From JBEBGV01 sp040081265 (GTDB lineage Bacteria; Acidobacteriota; Vicinamibacteria; Vicinamibacterales; UBA2999), in contig JBEBGV010000053.1 in NCBI GenBank assembly GCA_040081265.1, forward strand, positions 1-32,873: 32,873 bases of DNA. The letters run 5' to 3'. The notes under the pieces are model-generated. The model was not told the DNA's origin and did not search any database. It worked only from the letters and a program-made list of their open reading frames with translations. Numbering within the stretch: position 1 is the stretch's first letter; the number at the start of each line of letters is the position of its first letter. Both the position numbers and the translations under genes were made by a program. Shown here piece after piece: positions 15,901 through 23,442 of this stretch.

Positions 15901-16036
15901 TGGTCAGATCCGGAAAGGCCTCGACCGGCAGGCTCCGATACGCCGCGACTCCGGTGACGACCAGGGCGGCCAGGCACAGCAGCACGAACAACCGCTGCCT
16001 CAGGCTCGCCGCTACGAAACGTTCGATGGCGCCCAC
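12905..16036 (-). CDS. czcA: CzcA-type heavy-metal efflux RND transporter
   Basis: 1043 residues, the normal length for HME-RND pumps. It begins IERFVAASLRQRLFVLL (TM1) and SLPVEAFPDLTNNQVTVVTE, which are family hallmarks. TM4 carries DFGLIVDGAVVMMEN with Asp396, Asp402 and Glu409, corresponding to the proton-relay residues Asp402/Asp408/Glu415 of C. metallidurans CzcA. The DFG-x3-DGA-x4-EN form marks divalent-metal (Co/Zn/Cd/Ni) pumps rather than the Cu/Ag CusA type. It forms the inner-membrane engine of a tripartite pump with the adaptor and outer-membrane genes upstream. It starts with GTG one base after the adaptor stop (TGACGTG), so translation is coupled. The exact metal cannot be fixed from sequence. 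Confidence 0.92.
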   Translation of the reverse strand: MGAIERFVAASLRQRLFVLLCLAALVVTGVAAYRSLPVEAFPDLTNNQVTVVTEAAGLAATEVEQRVSYPIETALMGVPGADQVRSISKSGLSLVTVVFDDAVPVYFARQLVNERVLEVRGRLPQGLSPTLGPVATAFGEIYQYLVEGSGADLMERKTIHDWDLRTQLRSVKGVSEVNSWGGLTRQYHVIVDPARLERFGVSLHQVFGAISSNNLSFSGGFIEHRSERYTVRGTGLVTGEEDLRHIVVDEINGVPVLVSDVADVAIGAMPRQGAVTHDGAQESIAGMVIMLKGENGRDVGARVKARIAEIAASLPGGVTLKPFYDQTEVISRTFSTVQRNLLEGSILVIVVLFVFLGDARAALIAAAVIPLSMLVGFIGMRLFGVSANLMSLGAIDFGLIVDGAVVMMENFIRRRADFQHDEALHHDPHVRRMTLFTSAATEVARPVLFGVLIIVAVYLPIFTLEGLEGKMFRPMAITVCSAVLGSLLLSLTVVPVASSYFLKLSHAHHDERWFLALRRRYLHDLAWALEHPGRTVALALTAIVVAIGSLAYIGTDFMPKLDEGSILIETRKLPSVSLGESVEMSKRVENIIGAFPEVEQAVTKIGRPDLATEAMGIYQGDLYVMLHPVEEWTTGRDKEALIEAMATALEGMPGMTFNFTQPMAMRLDEVISGVKADVAVKVFGQDPAVLERVGGVIAQELGQVRGASDLQTEVLFGAAQLQIDIDRAQIARYGLNVSDVQQVVETMVGGSQVTELLDGPRRFPVMVRFPEALASNPDAIGAVLLTGLRGERVPLSRVARIWEASAPETISHENAERRLVVQTNVRGRDIGSFVAEARSRVEGALTLPPGYRVTWGGQFENQARATARLSLVVPLSVVIIFLLLFITFGRLRQAGLVILNVPFALVGGVAALWIRGLTLNLSASVGFIALFGVAVLNGVVLVAALNRLQEEGVGLREAVLQGASTRLRPVLMTALVAALGFVPMALSHGAGAEIQRPLASVVIGGVVTSTLLTLMVLPTLYEQVERWAARRAAAAEAEEISLA

Positions 16037-16037
16037 G

Positions 16038-17267
16038 TCAGTTCTCCCCGGTTCTGGCCTTGAGGAACTCGGCCTTCAGGACGAAGCTGCCCCCGACCAC
16101 CACTGGGTCATCCGCTGACAGCCCTGAGGTCACCTCGACCACCCCTTCAGCCTCGGCACCGAGTTGAACCGTTCGAGGCACGAAGCGTCCCGACGACTGT
16201 TCGACAAACACGACCGAGGTCCCGTCGAGCGTCTGAATCGCCGCCGTCGGCACGACGACGACGGCGCGCGGGTCACCTTCGCCGAGGGAGACGGTGGCGA
16301 ACATTTCAGGTTTCAACCGTCCATCTGGATTGGGGACCGTGCACCGCACCGTCACACGACGGGTCGTCGGGCTGACCATGTCGGCGATGAAGGTGATGGT
16401 GCCGGCGAAGCGCTCCCCCGGATAGGCGGCCACCACGACATCGACCGGACGACCGACCTTGACCCGCGACAACTGGGATTCATCGATCTCGGCGACCGCC
16501 CAGAGCGTGGACAGCTCACTGACCACAAACAGCGGCGTACCCGGTGTGACTGTTGTGCCTGGCGTGACCAGCCGCTCGAGCACCACACCGCCGATCGGGC
16601 TGCGCACCGGGATCTGTTCGGCGGTCCCGTCGGTGGCCGCCGCGCCTTCCTCTCCTGGCGCGGCGCTGACGGTGATGCCGATGTGTTCGAGTTCTTCGAT
16701 TGAACGGGTGACCTCGGCTTTGGCCACGTCTACGGCCTGGATAGCCGCCACGCGATCGACGTCCGCTCGCTGCAGCTCCTGGAGCGACACGGCCTTGTCC
16801 GCGTAGAGCCGTCGTGCACGTTCATGCGAGTCGACGGCGTAACTCAGCTGGTTGTCAGCCCGTCGCCGCTCGGCCATCGCCTTGTGGTACCCGGCCCATG
16901 CATCGTGTACCGCGTGGCCGTGCATGGTCGCCAGCAGTTGTCGGGGGCGCACGCGGTCGCCAACCTGGGCACGCGCGTCGAGCACGAGTCCTTCCTGCAG
17001 CGACCCGATGCGCGCGGTGCGCGTTTCGTCGAGTGCCAGCAGGCCCGGTGCCGTCAGCTGGGCCGTACGCGTGACCGTGCGAGCGCTCTCGACGAGGATG
17101 CCGGCGTTAGCTCGGGCCTCCTCGCTCAGCTCGACCGCGTCGGCCTTCGGGGTGGTCAGAGCCTCGGCTGGAGCAGGCTCGGTCGAGGAGGTGCAGCTCC
17201 AGAAAAGTGGCAGGACGAAGACGGCGACAAGAGCCCGCATGCGTCGCGAGCGGTGACTGATGATCAT
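16038..17267 (-). CDS. czcB: CzcB-type periplasmic adaptor (membrane fusion) lipoprotein
   Basis: 409 residues. The N-terminus is basic (SHRSRRMRALVAVFVLP) with lipobox LFWSC (Cys25), so the mature protein is lipid-anchored in the inner membrane. An alpha-helical hairpin follows (about 125-195, rich in Ala/Glu/Arg), flanked by lipoyl-like halves (IPVRSPIGGVVLERLVTPG is the second), then beta-barrel and membrane-proximal domains (RRVTVRCTVPNPDGRLKPEM). It lacks the His-rich N-terminal metal-binding region of some CzcB proteins. It bridges the RND pump and the TolC-like channel. ATG 17267 overlaps the stop of the channel gene (ATGA); ATG 17240 is an alternative start that still includes the lipobox. 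Confidence 0.88.
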   Translation of the reverse strand: MIISHRSRRMRALVAVFVLPLFWSCTSSTEPAPAEALTTPKADAVELSEEARANAGILVESARTVTRTAQLTAPGLLALDETRTARIGSLQEGLVLDARAQVGDRVRPRQLLATMHGHAVHDAWAGYHKAMAERRRADNQLSYAVDSHERARRLYADKAVSLQELQRADVDRVAAIQAVDVAKAEVTRSIEELEHIGITVSAAPGEEGAAATDGTAEQIPVRSPIGGVVLERLVTPGTTVTPGTPLFVVSELSTLWAVAEIDESQLSRVKVGRPVDVVVAAYPGERFAGTITFIADMVSPTTRRVTVRCTVPNPDGRLKPEMFATVSLGEGDPRAVVVVPTAAIQTLDGTSVVFVEQSSGRFVPRTVQLGAEAEGVVEVTSGLSADDPVVVGGSFVLKAEFLKARTGEN

Positions 17268-18499
17268 GGCAGGGACTCCTCGCCGAGGGCGAATCTGGCT
17301 TCGAGCGTGGCGACCAACGCGTCGAGCCTCAAATCGAGAGCGACGCGCTGCACGTCGGCATAGACGCGCTCGGCGTCGATGAGCTTCAGGACATCGGTTG
17401 TGCCCTCGCGGAACGTAGCGCGCGCGGCGTTGCGCACGCTCTCGGCAGGGGCGAGCAGCTCGCCGGCCGCACGGGTTGACTGGTCGGAGAGTGCCTGCGC
17501 GGCATGAATGAGGGCGGTGGTTTCACCCTCGAGCCGACGTGCGGTGGCGTTTCGTTCTGCTGCGGCGGCGGACTGCTCGCCCGCTGCGCGCGCGACCGAT
17601 GCCCCGTTGCGCTCAAAGAGCGGTACCGCAAACAGGACACCGGCCACGGCGCTATTGAACCCGGCTGTTCGCTTGTAGCCGAGGGTGATGGTGGGGTCCG
17701 GCACCGTGCGCGCGCGCTCGAGCGCGGTGGCTTGTTGGGCCCGTGCCTGGCGCGCATCGGCCGCGACGACCTCCGGATGCCGGGCCACCGCTGCAGCCAG
17801 GGCGATCTGCTGGGCCGCGGGCACGGCGAGTTCCGGCGGATCGACCAGCTGCTCCGCGGTGATTGCCTCGGGCGCCCCAACGATGACCGTCAGCGACGCC
17901 AGGCTGCGGTCGAGTTCGAGACCGGCCTTGGCGATCTCGATGTCCACGCGGGCGGCTTCGGTATCGAAGCGCAGCAGGTCGGACTCGGCTGAATAGCCCT
18001 CCTCGACACGGCGGCGCACCGATGCGATCAGCGTCGAGAGGCCTTCCTTGCTGGCGCGAAGGGTCGCCAGCAGGCCACGCGCCTTGAGCGCCTGGACGTA
18101 GAGCTGGGCGGTCCGCAACGCTAGTTGGCGGTCGGTGAGCTGGAGGTTGGCGTTGGCGACGTCGCGCTCGGCCAGCGCGAATCCCATGCGCGCGGCGCGC
18201 TTGCCGCCCAGCTCGAGCGTCTGATTGGCCGTGGCGAAGACGTCGATGGGAAGGCTCGAGCCGTGCCCCCAGTTCTCGGTCCGGAATTCGACCACGGGAT
18301 TGAGCGTGCGGCCGGCCAGTTGGGCCGCCAGTGCGGCCCCGGTGGCGAGATTCTGCGCCGAGGTCCGGAAGGGCGACGAAGTTCTGGCGCGGGTGACCGC
18401 CGCTGACAGCGTCAGGGGCACCGGTGCCGGCGGGGCGGGACGCGCCTGCGCCGCTGGCAGCAGGGTCAGTTCAAGGGCGAGGACGAAGGCGAGTGTCAT
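17264..18499 (-). CDS. czcC: CzcC-type outer-membrane efflux protein (TolC family)
   Basis: 411 residues: signal peptide (LAFVLALELTLLPAAQA), then two OEP repeats of long amphipathic helices (about 30-205 and 225-405). Typical landmarks are NPVVEFRTENWG, VRRRVEEGYSAESDLLRFD and FREGTTDVLKLIDAERVYAD. It forms the trimeric outer-membrane channel through which the CzcBA pump expels metal. It is the first gene of the efflux operon and overlaps the adaptor gene (ATGA). The region upstream has a TACCTT box eight bases before ATG on the minus strand and a TGAGA direct repeat that may bind the adjacent OmpR-type regulator. Confidence 0.88.
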   Translation of the reverse strand: MTLAFVLALELTLLPAAQARPAPPAPVPLTLSAAVTRARTSSPFRTSAQNLATGAALAAQLAGRTLNPVVEFRTENWGHGSSLPIDVFATANQTLELGGKRAARMGFALAERDVANANLQLTDRQLALRTAQLYVQALKARGLLATLRASKEGLSTLIASVRRRVEEGYSAESDLLRFDTEAARVDIEIAKAGLELDRSLASLTVIVGAPEAITAEQLVDPPELAVPAAQQIALAAAVARHPEVVAADARQARAQQATALERARTVPDPTITLGYKRTAGFNSAVAGVLFAVPLFERNGASVARAAGEQSAAAAERNATARRLEGETTALIHAAQALSDQSTRAAGELLAPAESVRNAARATFREGTTDVLKLIDAERVYADVQRVALDLRLDALVATLEARFALGEESLP

Positions 18500-18524
18500 A
18501 CCCGCCTAAGGTATTCGCGGCAGG

Positions 18525-18540
18525 TGAGACGAAGATGAGA
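18525..18540 (-). promoter_or_regulatory. candidate response-regulator operator upstream of czcC
   Basis: TGAGA occurs at 18525-18529 and 18536-18540 on the plus strand (TCTCA on the czcC strand), a direct repeat with 11-bp period as typical for OmpR/PhoB-family dimers. It lies about 26-41 bp upstream of the czcC start. Assignment to this regulator is inference. Confidence 0.35.
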
Positions 18541-18573
18541 GCGGCTTCAGGCCGAACGCGCCCGCGCCCGTGG

Positions 18574-18579
18574 GACAAT
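18574..18579 (+). promoter_or_regulatory. -10-like box GACAAT, 6 nt before ATG 18586
   Basis: GACAAT ends six bases before ATG 18586. The intervening AGGGG could alternatively be part of a ribosome site, but it is too close to the ATG (1-5 nt), so a leaderless start is preferred. Confidence 0.4.
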
Positions 18580-18585
18580 GAGGGG

Positions 18586-20415
18586 ATGTCCACCCCTCGC
18601 GATACCTCCTCGAAAGCCACCTTCTCCGACCTCGGGCTCTCCGACACCCTCCTCGCCGCCGTCGCCGCGCTTGGCTATGAGGAACCCACCCCTGTGCAGC
18701 GCGTGACGATCCCGATCATCCTCAGCGGCAGCGATCTCCTGGCCCAGGCCGCCACCGGCACCGGCAAAACGGCTGCGTTCGCGCTCCCGATGCTCCACCT
18801 GCTGCTCCAGCCCGCTGCGGAAGAGGCCCCGAAGGAAGACGCGGAACAGGCCGCACGCGATCGCGCCGACAAGGCCGCCGGCATCTACAAAGAACGCCCG
18901 CGCCTGGTCAAAGCGACCACCAAGGCCCCGGCCGCTCCCGTAGGCCGGCCCCTCAGGTCCGGCAAGAGCAAACACACCAGCAGCCTCGTCCTCGTGCCGA
19001 CGCGCGAGCTGGCCATGCAGGTCAGCGAGGCCATCCACAAGTATTCCGCCGGCAGCGGCATGAACGTCGTGCCGCTCTACGGCGGCGCGTCGATGGACCA
19101 GCAGATCCGCGCGCTCGAACGCGGTGCGCAGATCGCGGTGGCCACGCCCGGCCGCGCGCTCGACCACATCCGGCGCAAGACGCTCGTGCTCGACTCGTTG
19201 CGCATGCTCGTGCTCGATGAGGCCGACGAGATGCTCGACATGGGCTTTGCCGACGACATCGAGACGATCCTCAAGGAGACGCCGCCCTCGCGCCAGACCG
19301 CGCTGTTCTCGGCCACACTCCCCTCGCGCATCCTCAAGATCGCCGAGCGGCATCTGAAGAATCCCAAGCGCGTCAACATCGCCGACGAGAAGGCGAAGAC
19401 CGGCACGCTTCCCCGCGTCCGCCAGGTTGCCTACATCGTCCGCAGAGACCAGAAGCCGGCGGCGCTCGACCGCATCCTCGACATGGAGCACCCGAGCTCG
19501 GCGATCGTGTTCTGTCGCACGCGCCTCGAGGTGGACACGCTGGTCGAGATGCTCAACGCGCACGCCTACAAGGCCGAGGCGCTGCACGGCGGCATGATGC
19601 AGCGTCAGCGCGACGCGGTGATGAACCGTGTCCGTTCGGGCAAGACCGATCTGCTCATCGCCACCGACGTCGCCGCCCGCGGCCTCGACATCGAACGTGT
19701 CTCGCACGTGTTCAACTACGACCTCCCCACCGACGCCGAGTCCTACGTGCACCGCATCGGCCGCACTGGCCGGGCAGGACGTGCCGGCACCGCCATCACG
19801 CTGGCCGACCCGCGCGAGCACTACCTGCTGCGCACGATCGAGCGCGTGACCAAGCAGAAGATCGAGGTGGCGACGCTTCCCACCGTCGCCGACTTGCGTG
19901 CCCGGCGTCTTGAACTCACGTCCACGAAGTTGCGCGAGCGCCTCACGGCGGGTGACTTCGACGATGTGCGCGGGGTGGTGACGGCGCTGTCAGCGGACTT
20001 CGACATCCTCGATATCGCCGCGGCGGCGGTGAAGGTTGCGCATCTGGCCGCCACCGGCGACGGCGAGGAATCAGAGATCCCTGAGGCCGACGTACGTAGG
20101 ACGGGTCCGAAGGACCCGTCTGCGCGCCGCGGTCATGACTCGTCGGCGCCGCGTCGCTCCTCCGCATCCGACGGCCCCATGACGCGCGTCTTCTTCGGCG
20201 CCGGCAAGATGGCGGGCGTGCGCCCTGGCGACCTCGTCGGCGCCATCACCGGCGAGAGTGGCATCGAGTCGTCTTCGCTTGGCAAGATCCAGGTTACCGA
20301 GAACTTCTCGATTGTCGAGGTGCCGACCGAACACGCCGACGACATCATCTCCGCGGTCGGGGCCAGCGGCCTGCGTGGCAAGAAAGTGATTGTGCGGCGA
20401 GACCGGAACACCTGA
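18586..20415 (+). CDS. DEAD-box ATP-dependent RNA helicase with DbpA/CsdA-type RNA-binding domain
   Basis: 609 residues. The motifs are in order: Q motif YEEPTPVQ (31-38), Walker A ATGTGKT (56-62), PTREL (138-142), ATPGR (186-190), DEAD (211-214), SAT, ATDVAARGLDIERV and HRIGRTGRAG. The C-terminal module MTRVFFGAGKMAGVRPGDLV...KVIVRRD (about 532-606) is the DbpA-like RNA-binding fold found in ribosome-assembly and cold-shock helicases. Two oddities stand out. A charged insertion of about 57 residues lies between motif I and Ia (75-132), part of it encoded by a degenerate GTAG-hairpin. A complete REP-like element encodes residues 503-512 (VRRTGPKDPS) in the linker before the RNA-binding domain. 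The start was chosen at ATG 18586, as the longer frame upstream lacks family sequence. Confidence 0.9.
   Translation: MSTPRDTSSKATFSDLGLSDTLLAAVAALGYEEPTPVQRVTIPIILSGSDLLAQAATGTGKTAAFALPMLHLLLQPAAEEAPKEDAEQAARDRADKAAGIYKERPRLVKATTKAPAAPVGRPLRSGKSKHTSSLVLVPTRELAMQVSEAIHKYSAGSGMNVVPLYGGASMDQQIRALERGAQIAVATPGRALDHIRRKTLVLDSLRMLVLDEADEMLDMGFADDIETILKETPPSRQTALFSATLPSRILKIAERHLKNPKRVNIADEKAKTGTLPRVRQVAYIVRRDQKPAALDRILDMEHPSSAIVFCRTRLEVDTLVEMLNAHAYKAEALHGGMMQRQRDAVMNRVRSGKTDLLIATDVAARGLDIERVSHVFNYDLPTDAESYVHRIGRTGRAGRAGTAITLADPREHYLLRTIERVTKQKIEVATLPTVADLRARRLELTSTKLRERLTAGDFDDVRGVVTALSADFDILDIAAAAVKVAHLAATGDGEESEIPEADVRRTGPKDPSARRGHDSSAPRRSSASDGPMTRVFFGAGKMAGVRPGDLVGAITGESGIESSSLGKIQVTENFSIVEVPTEHADDIISAVGASGLRGKKVIVRRDRNT
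18940..18963 (+). repeat. degenerate REP-like hairpin in the helicase insertion
   Basis: GTAG, then GCCGG...CCGGC arms with an imperfect centre. It resembles the GTAG-hairpin family but has lost part of the stem, and it is read in a different frame (GTA GGC CGG). Confidence 0.4.
20092..20120 (+). repeat. REP-like element inside the helicase gene
   Basis: GTACGTAG, stem GACGGGTCC, loop GAA, stem GGACCCGTC. It is read GTA CGT AGG, the same frame as the copy inside the MatC-like gene. Confidence 0.85.
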
Positions 20416-20425
20416 ATATCTGTTC

Positions 20426-22119
20426 ATGCGCGGCAGCAGGAGGTTCCACGGCGCACTGGTCGCGCTGACCGTACTCGGTCTGGTCGGCGCAGGCTGCGAC
20501 CGCCGAGCGACTCCGCCCTCGACAGACGCGGCCACCGCAACCGCGACCGCATTCGAACTGGAAGAGGCGACCGTCGACTCGCTGCAAGAGGCGATGGCGA
20601 GCGGTCGCCTCACGTCGCGTCGGATCGCAGAGCTGTATCTCGCCCGCATCGAAGCCATCGATCGCAACGGGCCCACCCTCCGCAGCATCATCGAGATCAA
20701 TCCCGACGCCCTCACCATCGCGGATGCCCTCGACGTCGAGCGCAAGGACAAGGGACCGCGCGGCCCGCTGCACGGCATCCCCGTGCTCATCAAGGACAAC
20801 ATCGATACCGCTGATCGGATGATGACCACTGCCGGGTCGCTCGCGCTCGAAGGGCCTGCGCCCGATCGCGACGCGTTCATCGTCGAACGACTGCGCGCGG
20901 CCGGCGCCGTCATCCTTGGCAAGACCAACCTGAGCGAGTGGGCCAACTTCAGGTCGAATCGATCCGTCAGCGGCTGGAGCGGACGCGGTGGCCTTGTGCG
21001 TAATCCGTATGCGCTCGACCGCAACGCGTGCGGGTCGAGCTCCGGCACGGGAGCCGCCATCGCCGCGAACCTGGCGACGATCGGCATCGGCACCGAAACA
21101 GACGGCTCGATCATCTGCCCGTCATCGACCAACGGCCTCGTGGGGATCAAGCCCACCGTCGGCCTGGCCAGTCGGTCCGGGATCATTCCCATCTCCCACA
21201 CGCAGGACACGCCCGGCCCGATGGCGCGCACCGTCCGCGACGCGGCCCTCCTGCTGGCCGCCATCGCCGGCCCCGACCCGCGCGACGCCGCCACGGGTCA
21301 GACCGGGGTCAGACCGGGGTCAGACCAGGGTCAGACCGGGGTCAGACCGGGGTCAGACCAGGGTCAGACCGGGGTCAGACCGGGGTCAGACCGGGGTCAG
21401 ACCGGGGTCAGACCCCTGTCCTCGACGCCAACGCCCTAAGAGGCGCGCGCATCGGCGTACTGCGCGGCCCGTTCGCCGGGTACAGCCCCTCATCCGATCG
21501 CGTCTTCGACGCGGCTGTCGCCACGCTGAAATCACTCGGCGCCGAGGTCGTCGACCCGGTCGCACTCGCCAACGCCGGCAAATACGACGACAGCGAGCTC
21601 GAGGTGCTGCAGTACGAGTTCAAGGCCGGCCTCAACGCGTATCTCGCCACCCGGCGCGGACTCCAGGTGAAGACGCTGGCCGACCTGATCGCCTTCAACG
21701 CGAAGAACGCCGCGCGTGAAATGCCGCACTTCGGGCAGGAGATGTTCATCGAGTCCGAAAAGAAGGGACCGCTGACCGAGGTCGGCTACCGGGCCGCGCT
21801 CGCCAACAACCTGCGACTGTCTCGCGCCGAGGGGATCGACGCCACCCTCGAGACGAACCGACTGGATGCCCTCGTCGCGTTATCGAACGGCCCCGCGTGG
21901 ACAACCGACCTCGTCAACGGCGACCACTACCTGGGATCGAGCACCTCGCCCGCCGCTGTGGCTGGTTATCCCAGCATCACCGTGCCCGCCGGCCAGGTGA
22001 ACGGCCTGCCCGTCGGCGTGAGTTTTTTCAGCACTGCCTGGACCGAGTCCAGCCTCATCCGGTTCGCCTACGCCTTCGAGCAGGCAACGAAGGCGCGCAC
22101 TATTCCGCCCTTGAAGTAG
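20426..22119 (+). pseudogene. amidase-signature lipoprotein, frame broken by an 11-bp tandem array (possible phase-variable gene)
   Basis: ATG 20426 begins MRGSRRFHGALVALTVLGLV and a lipobox VGAGC, so the product is an exported lipoprotein. The first frame (to 21294) holds the amidase core: GIPVLIKDNIDTAD with the catalytic Lys, the Ser-rich ACGSSSGTGAA, and TETDGSIICPSS with the nucleophile Ser. The second part, VLDANALRGARIGVLRGPFA to the stop at 22119, is intact but in a different frame. The only thing between is an 11-unit repeat (21295-21415). With 11 units, the N-terminal frame ends at 21439 after a repeat-encoded tail. Ten or thirteen units would rejoin both halves (about 560 aa, near normal length). 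It follows the helicase by 10 bp. Amidases of this class hydrolyse amides of unknown nature here. Confidence 0.75.
21295..21415 (+). repeat. 11-bp tandem array, 11 units, open in all three frames
   Basis: Eleven copies of GGGTCAGACCG (two read GGGTCAGACCA, the last ends CCC). Because 11 is not a multiple of 3, every frame cycles through the same peptide GQTGVRPGSD(R/Q), and none contains a stop. GGGGTCAGACCCC is also nearly palindromic. Confidence 0.95.
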
Positions 22120-22165
22120 CCGACAACTCGCCCGCCGGTGGCCGGTGTTATGCAGCAACCGGCGC

Positions 22166-22840
22166 ATGAACACCCCACTCATGCTTTCGCGTCTGAGTTC
22201 GTTGCTGCTGGTCGGCGTTGTGGCCGGATGCAGCGGACACGCTGGTAACACCTCGTCTATCGCGTCACCCACGGGTCCATCCGCTCTCGGTTCGACTCGT
22301 GCGTTGACTACTCCTCTCGCAGAGACCGTTTCCACATGTGCGGTCAACATCTCGGGAGTGCCGCAGTCGGTCTCAGGCCGCGGCGGCAGTTTCACACTCA
22401 CCCTCACGGCCGCACCAGATTGTTCCTGGACCGGAAACGCCATCAACAACGGTACCGGCGTCACGCCGCGCAGCGGCCGCGGCTCTTCCAGCGTGTCCAT
22501 TTCGACCGAGCCGAACCCGGACCATGAGCGCATCACGTCGATCGACTTCAATGGAACGCTCGTCCAGTTCTCCCAGCCGAACGGGTGCACGTACACGCTC
22601 GATCAGAAGAGCCTGACCGTCGATGCGAGCGGCGGGCGCGTCGTGTTCATGATGACGACATTCCCCGGCTGCGCCTGGTTCTCCAAGGCGAGCGACCACT
22701 GGATTGACGTCAAGGAAGCGAAGGGCGAGGGCCCAGGCGAAATCCCCTTCGAGTTCGATCCGAACTTCGCTGGGGAGCGCCACGCGAACCTCACCATCGT
22801 CAACGCGATCATTCCCATCACGCAACGGAGCTCGCGCTAG
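22166..22840 (+). CDS. lipoprotein with two BACON-like domains
   Basis: 224 residues. The N-terminus MNTPLMLSRLSSLLLVGVV ends in lipobox VVAGC. Two related beta-sandwich repeats follow. The second is the clearer one: CTYTLDQKSLTVDASGG, a GCAWFSKASDHWIDV core with the typical CxW and W-I, and GERHANLTI...IPITQ at the end. The first (CAVNISGVPQSVSGRGG, APDCSWTGNA) is degenerate. This is the BACON pattern, an all-beta module in cell-surface proteins that may bind carbohydrate or mediate contacts. GTG 22145 would only add seven residues before the leader, so ATG 22166 is preferred. A perfect 10-bp hairpin follows the stop. Confidence 0.7.
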   Translation: MNTPLMLSRLSSLLLVGVVAGCSGHAGNTSSIASPTGPSALGSTRALTTPLAETVSTCAVNISGVPQSVSGRGGSFTLTLTAAPDCSWTGNAINNGTGVTPRSGRGSSSVSISTEPNPDHERITSIDFNGTLVQFSQPNGCTYTLDQKSLTVDASGGRVVFMMTTFPGCAWFSKASDHWIDVKEAKGEGPGEIPFEFDPNFAGERHANLTIVNAIIPITQRSSR

Positions 22841-22846
22841 GACGGC

Positions 22847-22875
22847 CGGAGGCCAGCCTCATCCGCTGGCCTCCG
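22847..22875 (+). terminator. strong hairpin after the BACON lipoprotein gene
   Basis: CGGAGGCCAG pairs perfectly with CTGGCCTCCG around a 9-nt loop, starting 6 bp after the stop codon. There is no T-tract, as often in high-GC genomes. Confidence 0.6.
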
Positions 22876-22905
22876 CCGATTCGGCAAGAACGAAACTACC
22901 GATGG

Positions 22906-23093
22906 AGTGTCTTACAAGCCGCCGCAACTGTGAAAGCGGGAGACGTCATCACCGCGATCAACGGTCGCACCATTTCTTCGCCGGCGGATGTACTCGAGCA
23001 GGCGCAGCCGGGCAACGCCGGCGCCGCGCTGGATGTCACGCTGATGCGCGACAGGAAAGAGGTGCGCACGCAGCTGCGCCCCGACGAGCGCTA
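22906..23093 (+). pseudogene. PDZ domain remnant
   Basis: An open frame reads KAGDVITAINGRTISSPADV, then ALDVTLMRDRKEVRTQLRP, a clear PDZ core of the HtrA/S1C type (GDVI-x-x-ING is the carboxylate-binding and beta-strand signature). Neither the protease part nor a recognisable start codon precedes it, and beyond about 23093 the frame turns low-complexity Ser/Arg. It is probably the leftover end of an HtrA-like or peptidase gene. A GTG at 22930 could start a small standalone protein, but this would begin in the middle of the domain. Confidence 0.5.
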
Positions 23094-23297
23094 CCGTTCG
23101 CCCTCGCCCGGGTCGTCATCGGCGACGGGCCGGGTGCGTGCGCCATATCGGGCGTCGGAGTCGGACCGCTCGTCGGCGTACAGCGGACCGTCGGAATCGT
23201 CGAGCCACTCGTGCTGGTCACGGCCGGCAACATGGGTGAAGACGGTGGTGTTCTGCTTGGGGCGGAAAGGCGGGGGTGGAGGTTGTGAGGGCGGCAT
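23091..23297 (-). CDS. small acidic hypothetical protein (68 aa)
   Basis: A minus-strand frame with strongly GC-biased third codon positions, the pattern of real genes in this window, encoding a Pro-rich start (MPPSQPPPPPFRPKQ) followed by an acidic hydrophilic body (GRDQHEWLDDSDGPLYADER). No known domain, signal or membrane segment is visible. The start at 23297 is not backed by a clear ribosome site. It overlaps by three bases the end of the PDZ remnant on the other strand, so it may be a chance frame in a decayed region. Not recognised. Confidence 0.3.
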   Translation of the reverse strand: MPPSQPPPPPFRPKQNTTVFTHVAGRDQHEWLDDSDGPLYADERSDSDARYGARTRPVADDDPGEGER

Positions 23298-23428
23298 ATC
23301 GCCCGCGGGTGCAGATTCCGTTCCCCGAGTGTGTGAGCACCTGTCACACGATGAGACGGAGTCGTCCCCAAGCTCATCGACATTGTTACCGGTGCCGATT
23401 ATCCGAATGCCTTAGCGACATGTTGAGC

Positions 23429-23434
23429 TAGGAT
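23429..23434 (+). promoter_or_regulatory. -10-like box TAGGAT, 8 nt before ATG 23443
   Basis: TAGGAT ends eight bases before the OsmC gene start, with no ribosome site between; same spacing as at 1315, 2755 and 8107. Confidence 0.45.
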
Positions 23435-23442
23435 TTCTGGAT

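Noticed and set aside
18424..18585. 54-residue N-terminal extension of the helicase
   Set aside because: It overlaps the czcC start and promoter region and has no family similarity; ATG 18586 begins the normal protein.
21295..21415. CRISPR array
   Set aside because: Units are 11 bp, contiguous and without spacers; this is a simple tandem repeat.
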